Program-made: the position numbers and the translations under genes
Notes under the pieces: model-generated
What the model was told of the DNA's origin: nothing
The model's database searches: none
What the model saw: the letters and a program-made list of their open reading frames with translations, nothing else
In this document: one piece after another, positions 25,501-37,251 of the stretch
Position numbering within the stretch: the first letter of the stretch is position 1
Layout: every line of letters begins with the position of its first letter
NCBI RefSeq assembly: GCF_029227915.1
Contig: NC_079882.1
Coordinates: 24,307,001-24,371,000 of the forward strand
Origin: Hydractinia symbiolongicarpus
Lineage: Eukaryota > Cnidaria > Hydrozoa > Anthoathecata > Hydractiniidae
Length of the DNA stretch: 64,000 bases
Reading direction: 5' to 3'

Positions 25501-28500
25501 TTGTTTAGAACAATGAAGAACTAAGAATAGAATAATGACCAGCAAAGCGTGTATTCCTTCCGAAGTTAGTAGTAATCGATGTTTGGAGAATAATCCATCT
25601 TCGCGGAGATTAGTTGTCTTAGCTTAAATGAAGTACCGCAAAAGTGTCAAAAAATTACGGTCAACGAAAATCTTTAAAAGTTTGCAGATAGGTTCAAGTG
25701 GGTTTGCTGTGAAATTAATTCATTTCTCAAACTGTTTTCATGTTTACTTTTAGAACTGGCGACATCTTGGTTGCTGTTAACAACGAACTTATGAGCGGGA
25801 AACCAATTTCTTATGTAAAAGGCGTCTTACGTAACATCGCACGTGGAAAGGTACAGATTATCGCGAAAACTTCACAGAACGATAATGATTCACCTCGACT
25901 GAACAGCAGGAGAGATTCCGTCATAACGAACCAAGAAAACGAAAGCGTGGTCAGTTCTTCTACGAACCCATATTCAGTTTTCTCTCTGCCTCTACCGAGA
26001 GACAAGAAAACGAAAGTGCTGACCTCTTCACGACCATCTTCAGCTGAGATACCACCACCTCCTTCCTTCGATCACCAACACATCCAAAGTAATTTAATGT
26101 CACTTCAAGCCAATCATTCGTACGATTTACTAGACTCGCGCGATGACGTTAGTGATGTCGCATCGCTACCACCAGCTCCACCGAGACCAGCAATACCACG
26201 TGATGTTATTTGCAGAAACGTGCTGCATGACGACGCTGAAAACGACAACGATAGTGATTTAGAGAGCATGTTTAGTTGTATACCTGCCGCCCCGCCACCC
26301 GTTACAAACTTTGAGATGGCGCAAAACACGCCACGGAGGACTACAAGCCAGCCTAACGCTGACATGTTACAACCAACTAAACTCGCACAAATTAAAAGTG
26401 CCATGGCTTGTTCAGAAAGTTCGGATGAAGAAGAACCTGATTTTGACGATGGAAAAAGTGATTTTTACATACCTCCGCCTCCACGCCCAGTGTTAAACCG
26501 TCGTGAAACAAGTTCTTCTGACGATAAGAATTTTACTGACGGTCATGATAATTCTAGTTATACTCATGAAATTCCTGAGAAATTGGAAAGTGTAAGGAAA
26601 AGGGCTTATAATTCGCCAAAAATCGAGTCTAGAAAATCTGATGAATTTAAAAGTGTTAAAAAGAACGAGCCTCTTGTTACAGTCGATGCTGAGTCAGCAC
26701 CTGAAGTGAATTCCCAACATGACATGGACTTTAATCCGTACGATGTAATGGAGAATTTGCGAACTGACAAACCAAATGATAAAAGTAAAGATGAAAGAGC
26801 ACCTCTTGAAAGGAAAGAAAATATTCCGCCTGAAGAATTAAGCGCAAGTAGCAGTTTGACTATTACTGACGACGAGAAAACCGAAATCTACTATCCTAAG
26901 AATTCTTTATATCATCAAAGAAAAAAGAAATCTCTATTTGCAAAGTTAAAATCAAAGCTGCTTTTACCCAGCAGAAACGAAGAAAAACAATACGACAACC
27001 CAAAGCAAGACAAAACTAAAACCAAATCAAGACCTCTGAGTGCATTGGATCTGAATGATAATATCTCGAGAAGCCGAATGAAAATGTCGGTGAGCCAACC
27101 CGATCTTACGGCTATTTATACACCAATGGATGATAATAAGCCTTCTATGAGGAAAGCAGACTCTATGGATGACGGTACGTTCCGCGGATTCTTTCATGAG
27201 GAGAATAGGAAGGAAGAGACGAATCTGCTGTCACCCGGTGCGTTGAAAGTAAAAAGTTCTTCACTGCCTAGGATTTTGTCTTTCCGACGGCCGGTAAAGT
27301 CAAAAGAGCGCAAACGTGCGGCCGTGACGACTCGTAATGTTTCTCCTCCTCGCACTCCACCCCCTCCCCCACCGTGTAGTTTAGAATCAGAACTACCGCA
27401 GTTTAATATTCACACACCACTTTCTTCGTGTGGAATGATAGAAACGCGAAAAAGCGACGAACCATCCCCGTACGAACATATTGACCAGTTTATGTTTCCT
27501 GAGCAACAAGCATCACTATCTGAAACATCCTCTGGAATCGGTAGCTACGCGGCAGAAGGACCGACTGCTGTGCGAACTCCAGATGGTAGCCGAGAGAACT
27601 TAGAGGATTCGTTTGACTCCATTGATGTTGTTGGCCGAGGGATGTCATGTCCACAAAAAAAGCCACCGCCTCCACCAAAACCTATCAATTTAATGAAAGG
27701 AAAAAGCCAATCACTCGGAAACCTCGTTCTTCCACCAGAAACGCCTGTAAGACCAACACTTAAAAAGCGTGGCTCATCTTTACTGGCCCTAAATTTTCCC
27801 CCTCCGCCTCCTACTGAAGATGATGAAAGCAGTGTTGAAAAAGACTCGCCTGCCTCTCAACACAGCGACTTTAATCTTTCGCCCGAAGAAAGTCCTCGAT
27901 CTAAAATGGAATTGTCGGAGAAAGATAAATCTGATCCTAAACTCCAGCCTTTCTTTATGACTAATCAAGTTGATGAACTTCTCCGTTCTCTACCCACACG
28001 TGATTCCGAGTATGATGCCACTGAAGCTGATTGCAACTATGCTGATGACGACGGCTGGGGAAGTGAGTTTTCTGTAAGCGTATATGATGGTCAAAGTAGA
28101 TTAAACTCCACTGATAGTTACTATCTTCAGCAATCACCAATAAGGGGAACAGATTTATTTTTAGCCGGCAAACCACCTCTTAAAAGTCAAACTCTGCCGT
28201 TGGAACCAACTAAAAGGAATAAACGAAAATACAATGTAGAAAAAGAACAAGAACTGAAATCACCATTACCCATTCCAAAGTCAAAAGTTAAGGAGCTTAG
28301 ACATTTCTTCAACAAGAAAACTACTTACGACTTAAAAACAGATGGCGATGATGCTGCACTCACAAAAAAGGAGAAACGGAAGCTAATTAAATCCACTCCT
28401 CCGGGGACGTTTGCAGAAGGATTGCTTGATATATCGGAGCCAGTATTAGTAAAGAGAACGACTTTTTCGGAAATGTTCTCCAAAGAAGAACTACAAGCTT

Positions 28501-31500
28501 ACGGCTTCCCCAAAGATTCGCGTTCGCACGAGGATATTGTACGAAATGCCATCGAGCGAAATAATAACTATGAGAAAATAAAACAGTATAGTGCAAGCGA
28601 AACTAATCTGAACTCTCTGTATGACGAGAACGATTTGTACGAAAATCCTGCACTGATTCTTTCTCCGCGTGACGCCGGCCCTTGTTCTCCGCGTGACGCC
28701 GGCCCTTGTTCTCCACGCGCCGCTAACTATAGCGTTGTGTCACCACACGCCGCTGTCGTTAACAGTGTTTACACAGAACCTCTGAATGACAACACTTTAA
28801 ATGAGAGAACACCCGTACAACCTGCTGGTAAGAAAAATCCGGTACCGAAACCACCCCGCAGGGGAAGCTGGGATACAAATAAGCTTCTGTATGATACGGC
28901 TGAGAGTTACGCTAATCTTGAGCAGATAAAGTCACGTGGCAGCTTTGACGTAATCGCGAGAGCTGAACACCTTGATGAAAACCTTATGAACCACGAATAC
29001 GCTTCGAATGTTGATACAACTCTGGCTGGCGACGATTACGACGTATGCGCATATAAGAATTTGAAAAATTATCAAAAACTCATGGAAAATGTTGAAGAAG
29101 ACTGGGAGGAATTCAGGCCGGTACCTGAGATTCCGTATGAGGAAAATTTTTTGAACAATAACACAAGTTTATCACAAGACGAACTTGATCAACTCTACGC
29201 GAAAATAGACTTTACTAAAAAAATAGGTTACAATCCAACTGATGGCGACACGCCCAGTCATGTGACAGATGGATATTCAAGTGACTGCACTGTGTATACA
29301 ATACCTGAGAAAAATAATTCCCCAGAGACGAAAGAAGTAAGATTTGAAGATGCGTTTTCTCAACAGATTGATGCTGTGGACGGACACGAGAAGAAGATGA
29401 AAGATAAAGTAAAATATTTCAAAGAAGGAGTTTTTAGAGTCGAGGTTTGTTAATTTGTTGCGTTTTTTAGAATTGTTCTTGTTACTTCGTTCATAACTGC
29501 GGTTTTACATCATTTGAAGATACAACGTAAACTTCAAAATATATACCACTTAGTATGAGGTGATCCTTGCGCTATTCCTCTGCCCCTCCTCCTCCCCTTC
29601 TCAGCCAAATCCTTAGGGTTATCGCCCATGCTATAAAAGGTATGTTCATCTTTCACAGGAAAATGTAGCTTTGTTAGTTTTAATCATTTTTATCGCATTT
29701 AAAAGAATCTCTTCTTTACTAATTTCTTAATATATTGCTGTTTTAGTAAGGTGAGCTTTTAGTTTCCAGGTTGACAGACGTACATTGCAGTATTTACTTT
29801 TTTAGATTCCGAAAATTGTAAAATGTCGAAAATTGACGTTTTAGGCCCAGGAGGATACGGTTAACGAATTTGTGTATGCTTATAGATGTAGATTTTAAAC
29901 GGATTAATAGTTCATAAGAAGTTATTGTAGCGACTCATCTCGCATTCCTGGATATTTTCATTTCCTTTCCCAAGTATGTACACCCTGGAAGTCCTGAACG
30001 TCTGACATTAGCAAACCAGACTTTCTACGAATTAACCTTTTTTTATTCAGCTTTTAAAAGAACCTGGTAAAACACTTGGCATTGTTATAACGGGCGGTTC
30101 GGACACGCCTATCAAAAAAGTACTAGTGAAAAATGTTTTAGGCGGTTCAGTTGCCAGCACGTGTGAGATTCCTCTCAAAGAAGGGGATGAGGTGATTGAA
30201 GTAAACAAAACCACTATTATTGGTATGCAATTTTTTTTTATTCGTTTGCTTGTTCGTTTAGTTACTGTTATTTGGTTATTCGCCTTTATTTTTAAATCCT
30301 TGATAAATATTCGCCACTTGCCTAGCACCTAACCAATGTCGCAATTTCAATAAAGTTTGAGGCAGAAAGATATGAAAAAGAAGGAGTGAAGTGTTACTGT
30401 TAATTTCAACACTTTAACGTGTACTTTATCGTAGGTTGTTGTCACTCAGAGGCTTTGAACAGACTGAAACAATCTCCTCCACTTGTTCAATTATCCCTCC
30501 GTCGTAGAGCTCACGGGAATAAAAAATTGCTAAAGCAACTTGAGGACAATGAGAAACTTGCTCCAAAGAAATTAGACACTGAATCTTATTTGTCGAACGT
30601 GGCAAAACTGAGTCACGTGGTACAAATAAACAAAATGAACGACCATAGCTCATCTGGTCATAACGAGAAGAAACTTTCCGTTGAATCATTTGAACCGAGC
30701 GAGAGCAAGGATTCGAAACAAGGAAACATTATAAACAGAAGGTTAAGTCACGTTCTACAAACTCCCCCACTATTTACGAAGACCAATTCGAAAAGTATTA
30801 AACAGCGTTCGGCTTCTGCATGCTCGTTAAACACAAACGTATCGGTTTTGAGGGGGAACGGTTCAATAACGAGTTCTACAAATCGCAGTGATTTTTCTAA
30901 ATTCGAAATTGATCTCAATAAACAGAATGGTAGAGGACTGGGGATAGCTGTCTATGGTGGACCCAAACATGTTATTGTTGATGGAATTAAAGTAAGTTGT
31001 TAATTTATGTGTTTTTTGACAATAAGCCGTTTTGAGTAAGCTGTGTAAAATCAAATAACGATGGCTGAATACGTGTAATTTTTGAGTATTGGTCCGTAAA
31101 ATATCGGGTTTCGCCCGTCGCATATATTACGGGCGTACGTCTGTTATGCATATTTCTTGCATCACTAAGTCATGCATCATTAGCACAATAAGGGGTGGGA
31201 GTGGAGGGGATAAGGCTGTGCGCAATTTTTTTGAGCACATGTCTTAGAACATTTGCAGCCTGAAAATTAAGAACCCTTCAAAACTTTTTTTCCACTTCTG
31301 TAATCTTATGAAATATAAAACATGACTTTTGCTTGAGAATGCAGAAAGATTTTTTTGGTTTCCCATTGAAATAATTTCACGTTATGTGGATAAATATTGC
31401 TGCAAATGTTATGGAAAAAATGTTTGGGGTTTTCTTAAAAATAAAACTGAACAAAAGATGTAACAAAATAGTCTTTCTAGGGCTCTCAATATAAGAAAGT

Positions 31501-32672
31501 AAAATGATTCACCTAGAGCTACATATATTTTTTTTGCACATTTTAACTTTTGCAGTCTTTATTTTATGCCTCTCAAGTCCTTGAGAAACTGTAGAACTTG
31601 AGAAACAAAATGTTATCAATTCTTTTTTCGCGAAATTTGAGAAATTTAATTTTCTGTGAGTATCAGGACTTGCTCATTTTGCAAAAATTAGTTCTCGCGA
31701 AAATTAAGTCCCTTAAAAAAATTAGCGAAAATTTCAAGTCCTCGAAAACCAGTAGAGACCTTCATAGACAACTTTTCAAGCTCTTTTAAATAGCTTAACT
31801 TGTTTCTTAAAAGGTTTTAATTGTTTTTTAAGTTGCTAAATTCAAAGTAACAGCAACAGATCAGACATCGTCATCATTTTCTTTCATCGTAATTTCAGGT
31901 GAAACGATTAGTTCCTGGTAGCGTGGCAAGTATTGATGGTAGACTGATGACAAATGATTTGATCACGTGTATTAATGGAAAACCGTTAAAAGGTTTCAGT
32001 CAAGGAGAAGCCCTGGGTTTTTTAAAAGAAATTCCAGATACTATACTATTGACTGTACAAAGAGTAAAAGAGGGTAGTATTGTAAGAGGACCTTCGCAAG
32101 ATTCTCCAAGATCGAGGAGAGAAGACTCTGTACCGCAAAGACCACATTCACAAATGGATCACGTGAGCTCTCGAAGATCTCGATCGGAGACTCGTGAAAT
32201 TTCCACGCGAAGATCGCGTTCTGAGACACGCCAAGAAAGCTGTACGCCACGGAAACGACCGCGATCGCTATCACGTTTATCGCGATTTTTTCGTGGATCA
32301 AAAGAAAGTCTAAACTCCAGTATCTCGTCAGAGTCGGAAGTTTCGAAATTTTCGCAAGTAAAAGACGCTGTTTCGCGGAAATTAAGCCGCGGTTCTTCAA
32401 AGAATCCTATCTTCACAATCTACTTCGATAAAACTCCCTCGTCTAACTTTGATTTCACCATTTCAGGTGGTCGTGACACAATATATGGAGACGCCCCAAT
32501 TGTGATTGAATCTGTAAAGAAGGGTTGTGAACTGGCAAAGTCGCTTCAGGTGGGTGACGAAATCATCAGCGTACAAGGTTATCGAGTCGAAGAAATGTCA
32601 CGATCTGAAACGTTGGACTTTCTACATGAACTACCCGCTGGTAGAGTATGTATGACAATGCAACGTCGTTGA
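19532..32672 (+). CDS. PDZD2: nine-PDZ scaffold protein, PDZD2-like
   Basis: Eighteen coding exons: 19532-19684, 19777-19910, 20047-20179, 20561-20626, 20826-21009, 21140-21213, 21412-21520, 21601-21721, 22338-22615, 22763-22827, 23049-23319, 23459-23755, 23875-24329, 24683-25407, 25754-29444, 30051-30222, 30435-30991, 31899-32672. All junctions keep frame: 8259 nt, 2752 residues. PDZ domains lie at about 55-138, 172-258, 277-363, 519-612, 748-838, 977-1066, 2252-2337, 2462-2552 and 2664-2752. The first three ([32 protein letters not shown]) and the last two sit as in PDZD2, a multi-PDZ adaptor at cell contacts, which has six PDZ domains and a similar length. Between PDZ6 and PDZ7 is a ~1190-residue disordered Ser/Pro-rich linker with polyproline runs. 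The ATG at 19532 follows in-frame stops; a further upstream exon is possible. The last PDZ has NFDF in place of GLGF. IL16-type or other multi-PDZ ancestry is the alternative. Confidence 0.88.
22624..22650. repeat. (TTG)n microsatellite in intron
   Basis: About nine TTG units start nine bases after the splice donor at 22615|22616 of the PDZ gene. They would read as poly-Cys if the intron were retained; this is not coding. Confidence 0.9.
28662..28716 (+). repeat. in-frame 24-bp tandem repeat in PDZ linker
   Basis: Two identical 24-bp units (28662-28685 and 28686-28709) and the start of a third encode SPRDAGPC twice and then SPRAA. The units are identical at DNA level, so the duplication is recent. 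They are much more GC-rich than the surroundings. Confidence 0.95.
29445..30050 (+). other. intron between PDZ-gene exons 15 and 16
   Basis: This 606-bp intron joins the long linker exon to PDZ7 in phase 0 (GAG|GTTTGT to TTTTATTCAG|CTT). Nothing else was seen in it. Confidence 0.75.
30992..31898 (+). other. intron splitting PDZ8, with repeats
   Basis: A 907-bp intron interrupts PDZ8 after GIK and resumes at [11 protein letters not shown]. It holds a short hairpin at 31098-31138 and a CGCGAA-type repeat copy at 31627-31715. Confidence 0.75.
31627..31715. repeat. CGCGAA-type interspersed repeat, copy 2
   Basis: It shares the ordered words CGCGAAAT, AGGACTTGC, and TTAGTTCTCGCGAA with the copy at 8853-8930. 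It lies in the intron of the PDZ gene. Confidence 0.6.
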
Positions 32673-33748
32673 CTGTGGTACGGACATGATGTGGAATTTT
32701 AAACCAAAATGTTTTTAGGGGTGTTCACCAAACCAAACCAAGCGCCAGACTTCAAGCATTCAAATTCTAATAGCAGAAAATATTTTGCTTGTCCCAAGTA
32801 ACGCAAAGATAAATGTTCAAAACTAAAATTATCGTTAACTGTTTTGAAATTAATTTGCTGCCCAATATTACCTAAGATATAACCTATCATTTCGTTCTGA
32901 AGTGAAAATTATACTTCAGTCCGCGTTTTCCATACCGAGTTAGATACAGAACTAGAAAAAACTTTTTTTATCAATAATTTATCAATTTACTAATTTATTG
33001 AGATTTGAGGGCATTGTAAATAGAAGATGTCATTTTTTATATATTTCTTATTGTTTATAAAAGCTGAATGTATATTGGTATATAGGAAAATTTATAAATT
33101 AATTTTTACATATTTTCTACGTTCAGACCGTCCTCAAAATGTGTTTTACCTGAAAATTGGAGACACAAAATGTTTTTTCAACATCAGCTTTCACGGTTAC
33201 GCATGCTCGAAATTGAAGCTGCAACTGTAAAGGACCTATGACCCTATAAAAGGAGCCAGGACCCTAGGGGAGAATCCATGACCAGAGGGTGAGGTTAGGA
33301 CGACAAAATTATCACGACAAAATTATCACGAAACTAAATAAGGTGTGAAATGTGATTTTTTTTTTCCTAATCACGTTCATAATTCAAAAAAATACCAGTC
33401 AAATAATAAATCAAGATATAGATATTGGGCATACATAATTTTAAACGAGGACATAATATAGCGAAAAAGATCAAAAACAATGACAAAAAATATGCACGTG
33501 TTGTTTAGTATCTTGATTTGCAACATCAAGTATCAAAAGACAACGCTTTAGTAACAATTTTAAAGAAATGTGTAACTAAAGCGGACAAAAAATTTGTTTT
33601 ATAAAAAAATAGAACGTAACTACTTTAAGGGGCATGCATAAAGTACGTAGCATCGAGTTAGTCATCCCTCCCCCCATCCTCCTCCTGTACGCACCATCTG
33701 TACGCTTTTATCCTGACCCACTTCCTTGCGTGCGTGCGTACGCATATA
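32673..33748. other. PDZ gene 3' UTR and intergenic
   Basis: AT-rich sequence after the PDZ stop codon, probably beginning with its 3' UTR. At 33228-33290 there are about three decayed units of a GGACC..GACCCT tandem repeat, related to one at 61045-61112. No gene is seen. Confidence 0.5.
33228..33290. repeat. decayed ~21-bp tandem repeat (GGACCTATGACCCT type)
   Basis: Three diverged units (AGGACCTATGACCCTATAAA, GGAGCCAGGACCCTAGGGG, GAATCCATGACCAGAGGG). A similar array occurs at 61045-61112, 28 kb away. Confidence 0.55.
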
Positions 33749-34186
33749 CAGTACACTCGCGCTATCTCTCTCGAACTGGGACTCTTTCAAAAAGGCTTAT
33801 GATGTCCAACTTATTGAAATTTTGCATTTCTTTTAACATCTTATATTTTTGATAATTGATTTTGAAATTATCTTATATTTTTTGCCAACTTCTGACATGT
33901 CTTCACTGTCCGTTTATCAGACAGTAACAAAAGGAGCTTAATTTCTAGTTGGTCAGAAGTGTTTTTGTTTTTTATTCTGGGAAGCCATAGATTGATGTCC
34001 CAATTAACTCAAATTATTTGCTCAAGAAAGTGACTGTAAGAAAGTGTTCCACGTAACGACAGTCTTTCCAGGGTCTCACTTAAGCGAAGTATTTTTGTTT
34101 GGATTTAAGTTAAATGAACCGAGAAATTTGGTCCCAATTAGTCAAAGCACTACTTATCCGAGGGAATCCTTAACGCGAATGTACTG
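33749..34186. mobile_element. pogo/Tigger-like MITE
   Basis: A 438-bp element with ends CAGTACACTCGCG and CGCGAATGTACTG, flanked by TA on both sides (33747-33748 and 34187-34188). The inverted ends continue inward as TCTCTCGAACTGGG and TTATCCGAGGGAATCC, the usual look of Tc1/mariner-superfamily pogo/Tigger termini. There is no coding capacity. Confidence 0.8.
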
Positions 34187-35103
34187 TATTTTCTTTTCTT
34201 TTTTTTTTTTTTTGACGTAAATCCATATTTTATTCCTAAAATTTGGAGTGCATTAGCCAACCTATAGGGTAGAAATCTCAGCAGGTCACAACCATGGGGC
34301 CTACTGAATGTATATTAACGTATGTGAAAGAAGCATGTTTAGTCTGAAGCGGACCTTAGTCGTGTTTAATATTTTCTGGGGAAGCCAGTGCTCCTCTACT
34401 ACGCTCCTCTTTTACGCCCCTTCTCTACGCCCTATGTTTGGCTACATAATTAAAAGGCCAAGGAAGGCATCATAACACTTTCTGAAGAAACTTTCGCGGT
34501 TTTTGAACCAAAAAAAATTAAAAATAAGTCGGTGTATAGCTGAAATAAAAATGTCAGAGAGACATGGATGTAAACAAAGGATTTGTTGCAAACAAAGATT
34601 CCTTCTAGAAACTTTGGGTTGTTCTAGGTTGAAATGTTTTTGTTTGCATGAACTTTTTCTAATAGAACCTAGTTTACTTAGGCCTAAATTTGACTTATAA
34701 TTAAGGACGTGCGGAACCTTAACCAAACATTTGAACGTAGACAATTTTACAAAAAAAAATGAATAATTGAACTTACGAAGTTTTGTAGTAGATCACGTAT
34801 AATAATAATTAGCGCATTTGTTGCCGCCTCGCCTGTGTTAGAAAGCAGTAAAGAGCTTTTATAATTGCTCCATTTGTCAATTTTACGCTTTTGAAGAATA
34901 AGTGGAAATTTTATAAAAATTTCCATGAAGAATTCTTAATAAAATTTGGAAAAACGCACGAATGGTATTACTTTTTATTATCATATGTTATTTTTGTTAT
35001 CAATGTTAATGTTATCAATGTTAAGGTTAAGTTTTCATGCGCACCTTGCTGGACTTCGAAGAAAAATATAAGGGTTGATCTACACTTCATTTTTTTATTC
35101 TAG
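34187..35103. other. 5' flank of transposase pseudogene, no exon recognised
   Basis: An N-terminal exon of the transposase at 35104-37132, possibly with a THAP-type finger, would be expected here or further upstream. I could not identify one. The remaining sequence is AT-rich and shows nothing else. Confidence 0.35.
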
Positions 35104-37132
35104 ACCGTAAAGAAGTTACTTAGTGAAAACAAAGAAACCACACTTTCACAGACATTACCGACATCATCATGCGTCACGGAAAATTCAAGTACAAACCAAC
35201 TTGGGCTAACAATTGATCTTTGTTCTAATGAAAATGAGGTAAGAATATAAATCCTGGAAACAAGGTTTGTGACATTGAAAGATGTATCCAAGTATAATTT
35301 TTTGTTTTAATTTTAGTCTATTGAACAGCATTTCAAAGACATTGGAATTCAGTGTTGTATTAGAAACGCCGTTTCAAATGTTGCAGCTCAAACAGGATGT
35401 GAAGAAAGAAATGATTTTAGCGCCCAATTCCCAGAGATATATTCACCAGATACCTGTCAACTGGACCCCACTTACAAATTAAAGGTTAAAGCTACGTCAA
35501 CTCCCAAAAAGAACATTTTTGAAGTAAATAATGTAAACATTTTGGAAACTACCACAGATATATCTATCACTTCTCTATCGCTAACAGCAGACAGTAGTCA
35601 GTTAGAAGACGCCATTGAGGAGGATAAAGAATATGTGCCTGGTAATTGCTCAACTGAAGACGACATGGAGGAGGATGAAATAGATCTTATAAAAGCAAAA
35701 AAGTTTGTAGTTTACGAAAGCATGTTGGAACAACTATTTAGTTTTGTTCGATGTCCTGAATGCAACTCCTCAGTCACCGTTGAAAAAAGCCATGTCGGCA
35801 CAAGTATGCATTGTAAATTCACATGTTTGCTGCACACTCATGTCTTCAAATGGAATACCCAGCCTCTACTCGGGAAACTACCAGCATTTAATTTGCTATT
35901 GTCTGCGACAATTTTCTTTTCTGGTGAAACATATGATAGGATACGAAAGCCATTAGAATTTGCTGGAATGAATGTCATCAATCACACAACATTTTATTCT
36001 ATACAGAGAACACTTGTTATTTCCACTGTCAACAAACAATTCCAAGAATGCATCAAGGAAGCGCGTCTTGAATCAAATGGTACGGACAACGCCATTCTTG
36101 GTGATGGAAGATTTGATTCACCTGGTAAATCAGCAAAATATTGTACTTATTCGTGCCAGTCTACTACAACAAAAAAAATCATTGCCACCTCAACTATACA
36201 ATTTTCTAAAGGAAAAGGTTCGGCACCACTCGAATTACAGGGCTTCAAGAACTGTCTTGCTGAATTAGAGGAAGATGGATACAAAGTTAATACTGTAGCT
36301 ACCGACCGCAATAGGCAACTTGCAAAATGGCTGCGTGTAGAAAGGAACGATATCAGTCATAAATTTGATCCATGGCATTTTGCGAAAAATATTAAATCAA
36401 AACTGAGACCACTTGGCCTAAGAAAGGGATGTAAAATTCTGCAGGAATGGATCAAACCCGTCGGTAATCACCTATTAATCACCTATTTGGAAATCATTGT
36501 TACACCACGTGACAAACCGTCACAAATTCAAATGCTACAAAAAATATAAGCGTTGTGCTCATAAAAGTTACACTAAAGAACAAGTAAGACGAAAAAAGTG
36601 GGTCGAAAAGGATAGTCCTGCTTATAACCTGGAGAAGGTGATAATGGATGCGAAAAACCTAAATGACATGGTACATTTGACGAAACCTTATCACACTGGA
36701 AGTTTGGTAGTATTCCATTCCCTGATAAATTGTTATGCACCCAAACGCCAAGAATTTGAATTGAACGTGATGGCCTCGCGGGTAAATTTAGCTATTCTCG
36801 ATCACAACTGTAACGTAGACAGAAAGCAGGCTGTTATCACTAAGGAGAGAAGTGGTTGCGGCGCTTTGGGCGAGAAGAGATGGCGATATTTATCAAGTAA
36901 ACTTTCAAAGGAGTGGATTGCGAAGCCAGTCATGGAAGCAAAATCTCATGATTTTATTGAAAAGTTGCTTATGGAGGTAGTGCAACGAAAACTAGATGGC
37001 CAAAACATCTACAAGAAAGTAGAAAATATAGAAGGCAGATTTGACACTCCAAGGAATATTGCGTATACAGATCGTCCAGAAAAATTGAGTATACTTGAAA
37101 AAAATAAAAAAGTAAAACGATTTTCTAAGTAG
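35104..37132 (+). pseudogene. DDE transposase, Kolobok-like, disrupted
   Basis: Exon 35104-35238 joins in phase 0 to a long exon beginning at 35317. The protein has an acidic N-terminal stretch, two CxxC-like pairs (CPEC near 35755 and CKFTC near 35814), then a catalytic-type core: LGDGRFDSPGKSAKYCTYSC, TVATDRNRQLAKWL and SHKFDPWHFAKNIKSKL, the Asp-containing blocks of a cut-and-paste transposase family that I associate with Kolobok. At about 36470-36490 the frame shifts by +1: the text after GNHL is lost and resumes as WKSLLHHVTNRHKF, continuing to TAG at 37130-37132 with SPAY, HTGSLVVFHSLIN and YAPKRQEF. A deletion of some 60 bp would explain this, so the gene is dead as written. Terminal inverted repeats and TTAA target duplications were not identified. 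Confidence 0.7.
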
Positions 37133-37145
37133 ATTTGATTTGTTT

Positions 37146-37251
37146 GTTATACACTTTTTTTATAAGAGCAAGGAAATTTGGCTTCAGCCTGAAGTGTTCC
37201 TATTTTTTTCACTCGTTCAACCTCATTGTTCTTATAAAAAAAAGTGTATAC
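37146..37251. repeat. 26-bp inverted repeat / stem-loop after transposase
   Basis: GTTATACACTTTTTTTATAAG at the left and its near-exact reverse complement CTTATAAAAAAAAGTGTATAC at the right (26-bp arms, 54-bp loop). It begins 14 bp after the transposase stop codon and lies between two convergent ORFs. Confidence 0.8.
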
